Shown piece after piece: positions 1 to 7,912 of a DNA stretch of 64,000 bases; position 1 is the first letter of the stretch; every line of letters starts with the position of its first letter. Below the pieces are notes generated by a model. The model was not told the DNA's origin, did no database searches, and saw only the letters and a list, made by a program, of their open reading frames with translations. Position numbers and translations under genes: made by a program. This stretch comes from DASRBN01 sp035294305. GTDB taxonomy: Bacteria; Chloroflexota; Ktedonobacteria; Ktedonobacterales; Ktedonobacteraceae. The DNA lies in the NCBI GenBank assembly GCA_035294305.1, contig DATGLD010000008.1, positions 201,572 to 265,571 of the forward strand. Direction: 5' to 3'.

Positions 1-171
1 CAACTCGACCGCCTGGAACAGCGGTATAGTACACTGGAAGCAAGTATCAACAAGCACCGGCAGCAGCTAGAACGCATCATGAAGCAGCAGGCCCCTCTCT
101 TAAGAGAACAACAACAATTAGAACAACTCATCGCGTTGTTAAAAGAACAAAACGAGAATGAGCTGTGGTAA
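1..171 (+). CDS. C-terminal fragment of a coiled-coil protein
   Basis: An open frame runs from the window edge to a TAA at 169-171 and encodes 56 residues. It is very rich in Gln, Glu, Leu and Arg (for example REQQQLEQLIALLKEQNE) with heptad-like leucine spacing, so it should form an alpha-helical coiled coil. The start and any catalytic domain lie outside the window, so no function can be assigned. It could be the tail of a transposase, a chaperone-like or a structural protein. The following 650 bases hold no gene. Confidence 0.55.
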   Translation, partial: QLDRLEQRYSTLEASINKHRQQLERIMKQQAPLLREQQQLEQLIALLKEQNENELW

Positions 172-826
172 CGTAACGCTTGTTTCATTAAGTCAAGATA
201 GGATTCTGGAATAGGGAGCGATTATGACGTACGTAATTGCCGGTAGAACAAGCCTCAAATATGTGACTTTTCATTAATTATCTAGTTCAAATGCACGTGG
301 CATGTATTTCATCCTACGCCCCCGGTCATACAGCGAGCTACCCCTTAGCGTAACTGGCACGGGCTGCCTCTAGCTGGCCGCTTTATCTGGCGTTATCGCC
401 CTGGCAACCTTGTGCGCGACTCCTCAGCGAGAGAAAGCTCAATGATTATCAATAATCTAAATCGGGACAAAGAAATTGCGCGGTAATATCCACTATATAA
501 TGATGTGCTTATTCTTAATTAAAGGAAACATCCTTAAAAAAGTAGAAAATCTATTGCATGCCGACCCAAATTATGTTATAACATAAAAGGGTTTCTACGG
601 AAAAAGTCGTGGGATTCCAGGGAAAAAGTCCAGAAAACTACCTAGAAAAATATCGCCGTCACTCTGCAGAAAAATCCGCTTCTCGGAGGAAGAGCAGAAT
701 TACACGAAGTATTGTTTGGCTTTCCTGGCTGTTCCCGCCGACAGGAAGGAAGTCCTTGCCTACAACCCTGTAGAGTAAAGTTGGGTATCTCTATTGGGGC
801 TTCAGATAGCATGTAAAGGATAGTCT
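172..826. other. Intergenic region upstream of the NarL-type regulator
   Basis: No convincing gene is seen in these 655 bases. The stretch is AT-rich between about 480 and 660. It holds a perfect 16-bp palindrome at 571-586 and short direct repeats containing GAAAAAGTC near 600-635. It probably carries the promoter and operator of the regulator at 827. No tRNA cloverleaf is apparent. Confidence 0.5.
571..586. promoter_or_regulatory. Perfect 16-bp palindrome, possible operator
   Basis: TTATGTTATAACATAA is a perfect palindrome in an AT-rich stretch about 240 bases upstream of the response regulator gene. Such symmetry fits a dimeric DNA-binding protein, possibly the regulator itself. The binding protein is unknown. 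Confidence 0.35.
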
Positions 827-1591
827 ATGTCTCACCTTGGGCTTGAACACGAATCTGCCAGAGAATACGCGCTGCCGGGAGTTTCAGCCTTGTCCGAAAA
901 AGCGCTCACTGTATTGGTCGTAGACGATCACGTCCTAATTCGCCAGGCGATTAGCCATATACTCGTTGTTCAGCTAGAAATAGAGCGCGTCGCGGATGCG
1001 CAAGATTATGCAGAAGCGAGAGAGAAGGCTTCTAAGCTCCAGCCCGATATTATCTGGCTTGATATGCATATCAGTCATTCTAATAGTATTACAGAGATAG
1101 GCCGGTTACGCAGAATTTCCCCCGCATCTCGTATCATCATCTTAGCCGACCAGGAAGACGAACACGAAGCCTTTGCCGCCATTATGGCGGGCGCGCAGGG
1201 TTATCGTTCTAAGCAGGACCTTGACGAAGCTGAAGTTATGGCATCCATTCAGATGATTCGTCGTGGGGAATTTGTCTTGCGCCCGGCGTTGGCCGCGCTT
1301 GTCGTTCATCGCTTGCGGTCCGCAGCCCTGCCATTGTGGGGCTCGGAAAGCAATCATGGAAGTCATCCTTTGATGCGCAACACCGAATTTAACGGATTAG
1401 CACATCTCACGGCACGTGAACGCGAAGTACTCCAGTTAATCAGTCAAGGATATCGCGATCGCGATATTGCTGAAGGATTGCATATTTCTGAAAAAACAGT
1501 CCAGAAGCACGTTCAAAGCATTCTCAACAAACTTGGTGCTCAGAATCGTACCGAAGCCGCATATCTTATCCATCGCCAGTCCTTTACCTGA
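827..1591 (+). CDS. NarL/FixJ-family response regulator
   Basis: This is a 254-residue two-component response regulator. The receiver domain (about residues 27-150) has the acidic pair in VVDDH, the likely phospho-acceptor Asp in IIWLDMH, and a conserved Lys in the YRSKQD segment. The C-terminal LuxR-type helix-turn-helix (about 190-250) shows LTAREREVLQLISQGYRD and ISEKTVQKHVQSILNKL. No histidine kinase is adjacent, so it is an orphan. It lies about 400 bases upstream of and parallel to the first NRPS gene, so it is a plausible pathway-specific activator, but that is inference. The N-terminal 26 residues before the receiver are unusual; a start nearer the receiver domain is possible. Confidence 0.9.
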   Translation: MSHLGLEHESAREYALPGVSALSEKALTVLVVDDHVLIRQAISHILVVQLEIERVADAQDYAEAREKASKLQPDIIWLDMHISHSNSITEIGRLRRISPASRIIILADQEDEHEAFAAIMAGAQGYRSKQDLDEAEVMASIQMIRRGEFVLRPALAALVVHRLRSAALPLWGSESNHGSHPLMRNTEFNGLAHLTAREREVLQLISQGYRDRDIAEGLHISEKTVQKHVQSILNKLGAQNRTEAAYLIHRQSFT

Positions 1592-1603
1592 TCTACGGTG
1601 AAA

Positions 1604-1789
1604 ATGAATCATCCCAGATGTTGGCACGTGGGCTGGGAAAGGACGACAAAGTCGGAGTGGAGGGCGACCACCAGGGTACGCCCTTACTATGGCACGTCTC
1701 TGCTCGGTCCTGGTCGCGTCATCCTGGTAAGGGCGTACCCTGGTGGTCGCCCTCTCTCTGCACATACGTCAAGATTGGGGATGATTCAT
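1604..1789. repeat. MITE-like palindromic element with nested inverted repeats
   Basis: The outer arms ATGAATCATCCC (1604-1615) are exactly inverted at 1778-1789. An inner 27-bp inverted repeat at 1661-1687 and 1727-1753 is perfect. The inner arm resembles other copies of a 'GGGCGTACCC...GGTCGCCC' repeat, for example near 18305 and 14235. The element has no coding capacity. It may be a non-autonomous transposable element or an intergenic RNA hairpin. Confidence 0.75.
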
Positions 1790-1878
1790 GTTATGAAAGC
1801 CCTCTACATAAAATTCCCTACCTACTTTTCACTCTACAACAAATTTCCTCTCCTTAGTATCCACTCGGAAAAATCTAG

Positions 1879-1928
1879 CGAAGAAAACTGGCGCAAAGTT
1901 TCGTACTTTCAAGGTTGTTCCAGTCTCC
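1879..1928 (+). promoter_or_regulatory. Upstream element shared by both NRPS genes (copy 1)
   Basis: This stretch aligns with 3963-4010. Both share AAAACT, then GCAAA, TTTCGT, CTTTCA and GGTTGT with the same order and nearly the same spacing, at roughly three quarters identity by eye. Each copy precedes an NRPS gene, so it may be a promoter or regulator site, or duplicated upstream sequence. Confidence 0.45.
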
Positions 1929-1994
1929 ATCTCTTGATAAGCTATCTTTATGCATATGTGAAAATTCATAATAGAAATCTCGGAGAACATATAC

Positions 1995-3857
1995 ATGGTT
2001 GTAGATGATTATCCATCCGATCAATCGATCCATCAACTTTTCGAAGCTCAAGTCGCGCGCACGCCCCTTCGCGCCGCTCTCATCTCTGGGCAGCAGCGCA
2101 TAACCTACCAGGAATTGAACCGGCAAGCCAATCGACTGGCGGCCTATTTGTGTCGTTCAGGGGTAGGAAGAGAAGCACTGATCGGCATTTGCATGCAACG
2201 TTCGATAGAGATGGTTATCGGACTGCTTGGCATTCTCAAGGCCAACGCTGCCTACGTGCCGCTTGATCCGGCTTATCCCCGCGAACGCCTCGCTTTCATG
2301 CTCGATGACGCTCGCCCGGCAATTTTGCTAACGCAGCAGCATCTCGCGGCACGGCTTCCCTCACATGAGCGGACCATCTGCCTGGATAGAGACTGGCAGG
2401 CGATTGCTCAAGAAAGTGAAGAAAATGTTTCCGGTGGCGTAGGCGGCGACCATATTGCCTATATGCTCTACACTTCCGGTTCTACTGGCGTGCCCAAGGG
2501 GGTTCTTGGAACGCATCGCGCGGCAATCAATCGCTTTTGCTGGATGTGGAATGCCTACCCATTTGAGCAGCACGAAGTTTGTTGCCAGAAAACGTCGTTA
2601 AGTTTTGTGGACTCGGTCTGGGAAATTTTCGGGCCGCTTCTCCAGGGTATCCCGGTGGTCATCATTCCTGACCCGCTAGTCAAGGACTCCCGGCAACTAC
2701 TTCAGACGCTGGCCGCCCATGCCGTTACCCGTATCGTACTTGTTCCATCGCTTCTACGGGTGCTATTGGAATCCGAAAATCTACAGAATTCGTTACCCTG
2801 CCTGAAGTACTGGACCAGCAGCGGCGAAACGCTATCTGTGGACCTGGCGCAGCGCTTTCTCAGGCAGATGCCCAATAGCATACTCCTCAACCTGTATGGT
2901 TCCTCGGAAGTGGCCGCCGATGTGACGTTTTATGATGTGCGCAACTATACCTCGCAAACCAGCATTCCCATTGGCCGTCCGATTGCCAATACGCAGATCT
3001 ACCTGCTGGATGAGCAGATGCTGCCGGTCCCTAGTGGCGCTCCAGGAGAGCTTTATGCGGGGGGAGATGGCCTGGCACGCGGCTATTTCAATCGTCCGGA
3101 GCTAACCGCCTCCCGCTTCGTCCCCGACCCCTTTACTGGCAAACCGGGAGCGCGGCTTTACAGGACAGGCGATATAGCCCGCTACCTTGATGACGGCAAT
3201 ATCGAATACCTGGGCCGCCTCGATCACCAGGTGAAGTTGCGCGGCGTACGTGTTGAACTGGGCGAGATCGAATCGGTATTGGGACAGCATCCCGCCATAC
3301 GCCAGGTGGTAGTGGTAGCCCGTGAAGACGCACCCAGTGATAAGCGCCTGCTGGCCTATGTTGTCTCGCATGAAAAGCAGAGCGCTTCCCCAGATGAACT
3401 GCAGAAGCATATGCTGGAGCGCCTGCCGGATTATATGGTGCCCTCGGCCTTTGTATTCCTTGAACAGTTGCCACTGACGCCAAATGGGAAGTTGGATCGA
3501 CAGGCGCTGCCGGTACCCGTGCTGGCACGCCCGGCGCTCTCCTCAGACTTCCTGGCTGCCCGCACTCCAATTGAGGAGGCCATCGCCGCCATCTGGTCAC
3601 AGGCGCTGGGAATTGAGCAGATTGGCGTGCACGACAACTTCTTCGAGTTAGGCGGCCATTCTCTGCTTGCCATGCAAATACTTTCGCGACTACAAGCCGA
3701 TTTTTCGATAGAGTTGCCGGTGCACCGCTTCCTGGAGGCTCCCACTGTCGCGCAACTCGCGGAAATGCTCCAACAAGGTCAAAACAATGGCTCAACGTCT
3801 CATAAACCTTCACTGCGGTCTATTTCACGCGAGGCGTACCGGATGCCTTCATCTTGA
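1995..3857 (+). CDS. NRPS, A-PCP loading-type module
   Basis: This 620-residue nonribosomal peptide synthetase starts directly with an adenylation domain (about residues 10-510), followed by a peptidyl carrier domain (about 525-595). Core motifs seen are A3 YTSGSTGVPKG, A5 NLYGSSE, A7 RLYRTGD, A8 LDHQVKLRGVRVELGEIES and A10 PNGKLDR, plus the phosphopantetheine site DNFFELGGHSLL. There is no condensation domain, as in an initiating module. Aligning by eye to GrsA positions gives the specificity code V-D-W-V-W-S-L-A-D-K. Asp sits at the second rather than the first position, as in beta-alanine-type codes, so a beta-amino acid is the predicted substrate. The start has a GGAGA ribosome site 8 bases upstream. 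The C-terminal linker ends with LRSISREAYR. Confidence 0.93.
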   Translation: MVVDDYPSDQSIHQLFEAQVARTPLRAALISGQQRITYQELNRQANRLAAYLCRSGVGREALIGICMQRSIEMVIGLLGILKANAAYVPLDPAYPRERLAFMLDDARPAILLTQQHLAARLPSHERTICLDRDWQAIAQESEENVSGGVGGDHIAYMLYTSGSTGVPKGVLGTHRAAINRFCWMWNAYPFEQHEVCCQKTSLSFVDSVWEIFGPLLQGIPVVIIPDPLVKDSRQLLQTLAAHAVTRIVLVPSLLRVLLESENLQNSLPCLKYWTSSGETLSVDLAQRFLRQMPNSILLNLYGSSEVAADVTFYDVRNYTSQTSIPIGRPIANTQIYLLDEQMLPVPSGAPGELYAGGDGLARGYFNRPELTASRFVPDPFTGKPGARLYRTGDIARYLDDGNIEYLGRLDHQVKLRGVRVELGEIESVLGQHPAIRQVVVVAREDAPSDKRLLAYVVSHEKQSASPDELQKHMLERLPDYMVPSAFVFLEQLPLTPNGKLDRQALPVPVLARPALSSDFLAARTPIEEAIAAIWSQALGIEQIGVHDNFFELGGHSLLAMQILSRLQADFSIELPVHRFLEAPTVAQLAEMLQQGQNNGSTSHKPSLRSISREAYRMPSS

Positions 3858-3962
3858 TAGAGCTAGAGGTGTAATGGGCCAGCAGGTGATCGCAAGGGAA
3901 ATCCCTACGCGCTTTTCTTTAGCTGGCCCCCACCCTCTACCTGAAATCACCTATAAAAATCC

Positions 3963-4010
3963 GCGAAAAAACTCATTGCAAAATTTCGTGCTTTCATGGT
4001 TGTCCCTGGC
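3963..4010 (+). promoter_or_regulatory. Upstream element shared by both NRPS genes (copy 2)
   Basis: Second copy of the motif described at 1879-1928. It lies about 190 bases upstream of the C-A-PCP gene, whereas copy 1 lies about 70-115 bases upstream of the A-PCP gene. Confidence 0.45.
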
Positions 4011-4085
4011 CGGTTCTCTTGTTAAACTCTGTTACAAAGAGTACAGGGAAATCTCTTTCTTTAAATCACAATCATTTCGTGTAAG

Positions 4086-4169
4086 CCTCCGCTGCGATCC
4101 ATCGTTCGCGAGGCCTATAGCGTACATTCGACCGATTCTCCTCACAAGGGAGAAGTAAACGGGAAGTAA
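4086..4169 (+). pseudogene. Possible remnant of an NRPS C-terminal linker
   Basis: Read from 4086 this gives PPLRSIVREAYSVHST and a TAA at 4167-4169. The end of the upstream NRPS reads PSLRSISREAYRMPSS, identical at about 10 of 16 positions. The matching DNA at 3807-3840 is also similar. The simplest explanation is the surviving 3' end of a deleted or duplicated NRPS gene. The match is short, so chance is not excluded. Confidence 0.35.
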
Positions 4170-4201
4170 TCAAGTAGCAACGATTTCAAGAGGATAATAT
4201 A

Positions 4202-7200
4202 ATGACCCTGACTTCCGGGACACCTCTGTCAAAGCGGCAAGATATCTATGCCTTTCCTGCTTCCCTTGCACAGCAAGGTCTCTGGTATATCGATCAACTA
4301 CATTCACGCAGTACGATTTATAACCTGTTCTCCACGCTGCGCATCCGCACTACAGTCAACATAGATGCCCTTGCTCGTAGCATCCAGGCGATCATTCAAC
4401 GTCATGAAGCACTGCGCACAATTTTTGTGACGCGCAATGGCCAGCCCTTGCAAGTGATCCTTCCACATCTGGAGGTGCCACTTGCGGTTGTGGACCTGGA
4501 ACATCTGCCTGAAACGCGGCGACTCGCCGAAATGCTGCGACTCGCGAACGCGGAGGTGCAGCATCCTTTCGACCTGGCTCACGGCCCTCTGCTGCGTACC
4601 ACCCTCTTCCAGTTGGGAGCGAAGGAATTTCTTCTGTTGCTGACCATTCACCATATCATCTACGATGGCTGGTCGGCGCATGTGTTCTTTCGCGAACTGG
4701 CCGCGTATTATCAGGCTTTTGATAAAGATTCGCCGGTCGCATTACCCGCATTACCTGTTCAGTATGTCGATTTCGCCGTCTGGCAGCGTGAATGGTTGAG
4801 CGGTGAGAGGCTTGATGAACTGCTTGCCTACTGGAAGCAGCAACTGGCCGGCGCACCTGCCCTGCTCGAACTCCCAACTGATCGACCGCGACCGGCAATC
4901 CCAACCAGCAGGGGTTCCCTGCGTCTCTTTCAGTTCTCAAAAGTATTCGCCGGGGCGCTGAAAGCCCTGAGCCGGCAGGAAAAGGTCAGCTTCTTCACAA
5001 CACTGGTCGCTTCCTTCCAGACATTGCTATATCGCTATACCGGGCAGGAGGATTTGCTGCTGGGTACCGATACCGCTGATCGCGGCCAGGCGGGAACCGA
5101 AGATTTGATCGGTTTTTTCGTCAACACCCTGGTATTGCGTTGTAATCTCTCTGGCAATCCTACCTTTCGTGAACTCCTGGGCCGGGTGCGCCAGGTCATC
5201 CTTGAGGCTTACGCGCATCAAGCTCTGCCCATCGAAGTGCTCGCTCGCGAACTGCAGCCCGACCGCTCCCTGGGCCAGAATCCTTTTTTCCAGGTCATGT
5301 TGTCGCTCGATCTCTCATCCCCTGATCTGCCGTCGGATTGGGAACTGCTGCCATTAGAATTAAAAACCGGTTCTGCCAAGTTCGACCTCTCATTCGAGAT
5401 GCAGGACCGGCCAGAGGGACTGCTTATATTCCTGGAGTACAATACTGATCTCTTCGATGAAGCAACCATTGTACGCATGATGGGCCATTGGCAGCGCCTG
5501 TTAGAAGGAATTGTCACCGACCCCCAGCAACATATTGCTGACCTACCACTCTTGACTGCCGCCGAATGGCAGCGGCAGATTATTGACTGGAACGCCACTA
5601 CGGCAGACTTCCCCCAACATCGCTGCTTCCCCCAGTTATTTGAAGAACAGGTTGCCCGTACGCCCGGCGCTATCGCTGTCGTCTGCGAACAAGAGCGCCT
5701 CACCTACTGGCAGCTGAACCGGCGTGCGAATCACCTGGCGCGCCATTTGCGAGACCGCGGCGTCGGCCCCGGCGCCATCGTCCCTCTCCTCGCGGAACGC
5801 GGCAGCGCCTTTATCATCGCCATGCTAGGCATCATGAAAGCAGGGGGAGCCTATCTCCCGCTCGACCCGCGTCACCCTGCCGCGCGCCTGCGCCAGATGC
5901 TTGAGCATAGCGGCTCGCATTTTCTGCTTACCACGAAAAAGCTTGCCCCCATCGTGTCTGAGATCGTTGGCCCCAATCCCAGTCCTTGTCGCAGGGACAG
6001 TGCCTCATGCCTGTCCTCTCCCTGGCATGATCGATCTGGTCCCTACGAAATTTTTTACCTTGAGGATATTTTTGCCATAGCGGATACACGCCTGGCTCAT
6101 GACAATTTGCCCGCGTGCGCGGCCCCTCGTAACCTGGCGTATGTCATTTATACGTCTGGCTCGACGGGAACTCCCAAGGGAGCGATGATCGAGCATCGCG
6201 GGATGTTGAACCATCTCTATGCCAAGGTTTCCGCGCTCGAACTCTCCGCGTCCGATCGGGTAGCGCAGACGGCTTCGCAATGTTTTGATATCTCCGTCTG
6301 GCAATTCCTGGCCGCCTTGCTCGTAGGTGGTCGCGTACACATCTTTCCTGACGAGGTGGCTCATCATCCAGTGCAGCTCCTCGAGCAGGTTGATCAGCAC
6401 GAAATCTCCATCCTCGAAACCGTGCCGTCCCTGCTGCGCGTCATGCTCGAGTCCATCGAAAATGGAAGCAATATCTATCCGCGCCTGGAACACCTGCGCT
6501 GGCTTATTCCAACGGGAGAAGCCTTGCCCCCAGAGTTCTGTAAAAGATGGTTGAACATCTATCCCGCTATTCCTTTGTTAAATGCCTATGGACCTACCGA
6601 GTGCTCGGATGATGTCACACACTTCCCTATCCATCATCCTCTTACCAGCCAGCAGCTTCATACTCCCATCGGCCGGCCGATTCAGAACACGCAACTCTAC
6701 GTCCTTGACCGGCATTTACATCCTGTACCTGTTGGCGTCAATGGCGAATTGTACATAGGCGGAGTAGGCGTAGGTCGCGGCTACCTCAATGACCCGCAGC
6801 GAACAGCTGCATCATTTGTACCGAACCCGTTCGTAAGGGCCGGATTGATCACATCTTCCGCTGGACAGGCGACTGATCTTGCACCATGCGGCGAAAGGCT
6901 CTATAAAACTGGTGACCTGGTTCGTTACCTCTCCGATGGCACCATCCAGTTCCTTGGCCGTATCGATCACCAGGTCAAGATACGTGGCTATCGCATCGAA
7001 CTGGGGGAAATCGAATCCGTGTTGCGCCAGCACAACAGCGTGCAGGATGTCGTTGTCATCGTTCGCGAGGATACATCCGGCAACAAATCGCTTGTCGCCT
7101 ATGTCGTAGCATCCTCGGATGTCACTGCGAACGAACTTCGAACCTCTCTAAAGCAAAATTTGCCCGATTACATGATTCCTGCCGCCATCGTGCTGCTCGG

Positions 7201-7678
7201 ATCGCTACCGCTCACGGCGAACGGCAAAGTAAATCGCCACGCCTTACCCGCCCCGGAGAACGAGCGATTCGAGCGAGATGGACGCTTTGTAGCCGCTACT
7301 CAACCTATCCAGCAGCAGCTCGTCCAGATCTGGGAGGAACTCCTGCCGGTTCGACCCATCGGCATTCAGGATAACTTTTTCGAGATCGGGGGCCATTCTC
7401 TCCTTCTCGTTCGCCTGCTTGGTCGCATCGAGCAAGTCTTCGGCAAAAAGATTCCCACAGCTACCCTGCTGGCTACGCCGACGATTGAGCAACTGGCTCA
7501 TATCCTGACTGCCGAAACCGCTAGGGACCCCGCGCCCGTGGGAGCCGCGGTAGCCGGGGACGCCTCGCTAAATGGGCATGTCAAAGGGCTGAAACGCGCT
7601 TCGCCCCGCTCTGCTGAGAAGCCAGTATTGTCTTCTATGAAGGCGATCTGGAAAAGATCGCGTCCTGGAAAGGCTTAA
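4202..7678 (+). CDS. NRPS, C-A-PCP elongation module
   Basis: This 1158-residue NRPS has a condensation domain (about residues 10-440, catalytic HHIIYDGWS), an adenylation domain (about 475-1000) and a carrier domain (about 1035-1100, DNFFEIGGHSLL). A-domain motifs include YTSGSTGTPKG, NAYGPTE, RLYKTGD, HQVKIRGYRIELGEIES and ANGKVNR. The specificity code read by eye is D-I-W-E-L-P-A-D-D-K; I do not assign a substrate. The last about 60 residues are a low-complexity tail. There is no thioesterase or reductase domain, so product release needs another protein. Residues around 595-615 contain an in-frame copy of a dispersed genomic repeat (5991-6016). An mbtH gene follows 31 bases downstream. Confidence 0.95.
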   Translation: MTLTSGTPLSKRQDIYAFPASLAQQGLWYIDQLHSRSTIYNLFSTLRIRTTVNIDALARSIQAIIQRHEALRTIFVTRNGQPLQVILPHLEVPLAVVDLEHLPETRRLAEMLRLANAEVQHPFDLAHGPLLRTTLFQLGAKEFLLLLTIHHIIYDGWSAHVFFRELAAYYQAFDKDSPVALPALPVQYVDFAVWQREWLSGERLDELLAYWKQQLAGAPALLELPTDRPRPAIPTSRGSLRLFQFSKVFAGALKALSRQEKVSFFTTLVASFQTLLYRYTGQEDLLLGTDTADRGQAGTEDLIGFFVNTLVLRCNLSGNPTFRELLGRVRQVILEAYAHQALPIEVLARELQPDRSLGQNPFFQVMLSLDLSSPDLPSDWELLPLELKTGSAKFDLSFEMQDRPEGLLIFLEYNTDLFDEATIVRMMGHWQRLLEGIVTDPQQHIADLPLLTAAEWQRQIIDWNATTADFPQHRCFPQLFEEQVARTPGAIAVVCEQERLTYWQLNRRANHLARHLRDRGVGPGAIVPLLAERGSAFIIAMLGIMKAGGAYLPLDPRHPAARLRQMLEHSGSHFLLTTKKLAPIVSEIVGPNPSPCRRDSASCLSSPWHDRSGPYEIFYLEDIFAIADTRLAHDNLPACAAPRNLAYVIYTSGSTGTPKGAMIEHRGMLNHLYAKVSALELSASDRVAQTASQCFDISVWQFLAALLVGGRVHIFPDEVAHHPVQLLEQVDQHEISILETVPSLLRVMLESIENGSNIYPRLEHLRWLIPTGEALPPEFCKRWLNIYPAIPLLNAYGPTECSDDVTHFPIHHPLTSQQLHTPIGRPIQNTQLYVLDRHLHPVPVGVNGELYIGGVGVGRGYLNDPQRTAASFVPNPFVRAGLITSSAGQATDLAPCGERLYKTGDLVRYLSDGTIQFLGRIDHQVKIRGYRIELGEIESVLRQHNSVQDVVVIVREDTSGNKSLVAYVVASSDVTANELRTSLKQNLPDYMIPAAIVLLGSLPLTANGKVNRHALPAPENERFERDGRFVAATQPIQQQLVQIWEELLPVRPIGIQDNFFEIGGHSLLLVRLLGRIEQVFGKKIPTATLLATPTIEQLAHILTAETARDPAPVGAAVAGDASLNGHVKGLKRASPRSAEKPVLSSMKAIWKRSRPGKA
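5991..6016 (+). repeat. TGTAGGGACAG-family repeat inside the NRPS A domain
   Basis: The sequence GCAGGGACAGTGCC...GCCTGTCC is a slightly diverged copy of a repeat found at least seven more times in the window. It is read in frame as a Cys/Ser/Arg-rich insert between A-domain motifs A2 and A3, in a loop expected to tolerate insertion. Confidence 0.7.
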
Positions 7679-7709
7679 AATACCATCAATGCTTGAAAAA
7701 GGAGATCAT

Positions 7710-7910
7710 ATGAGCAATAATAATGAGCAGAACGATAACATCACCTACAAAGTAGTTGTCAACCATGAAGAGCAGTATTCGATCTGGCCTGCCTCCCGCG
7801 AAAATGCCCCCGGCTGGCGCGATGCGGGCAAGACTGGTTTAAAAGCGGAATGCCTGGCGTATATCAAAGAAGTCTGGACCGACATGAGGCCGCTTAGCCT
7901 CAGGACGTAG
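7710..7910 (+). CDS. MbtH-family NRPS accessory protein
   Basis: A 66-residue MbtH-like protein, which binds NRPS adenylation domains and supports their folding or activity. The family signature is clear: NHEEQYSIWP, then PGWRDAGKTG and ECLAYIKEVWTDMRP. The ATG at 7710 is preceded by AAAAAGGAGA, which fixes this start rather than an upstream one. It follows the C-A-PCP gene closely and is probably co-transcribed with it. The position supports a working NRPS. Confidence 0.95.
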   Translation: MSNNNEQNDNITYKVVVNHEEQYSIWPASRENAPGWRDAGKTGLKAECLAYIKEVWTDMRPLSLRT

Positions 7911-7912
7911 GC

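Larger units (their letters stand above)
1592..1994. other. Intergenic region between regulator and NRPS
   Basis: The region holds no credible gene. Its first half is a large palindromic element (1604-1789). Its second half is AT-rich and contains a motif (1879-1928) that recurs upstream of the second NRPS gene, followed by the ribosome-binding site GGAGA at 1982-1986 before the ATG at 1995. Confidence 0.6.
3858..4201. other. Intergenic gap between the NRPS genes with NRPS debris
   Basis: No intact gene is present. The gap contains the second copy of the shared upstream element (3963-4010) and a stretch at 4086-4169 whose translation resembles the C-terminal linker of the preceding NRPS. This arrangement suggests that an intervening NRPS gene was deleted. 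A GAGG sequence at about 4189-4193 precedes the next start. Confidence 0.5.

Noticed and set aside
172..826. Possible structured RNA or tRNA in the long gap before the regulator
   Set aside because: No cloverleaf, riboswitch-like core or terminator-antiterminator pair was found by eye; only a short palindrome stands out.
3787..4158. A 123-residue frame spanning the gap between the NRPS genes
   Set aside because: It overlaps the end of the first NRPS out of frame, has no ribosome site and no recognisable domain. The region is better explained as upstream elements and NRPS debris.
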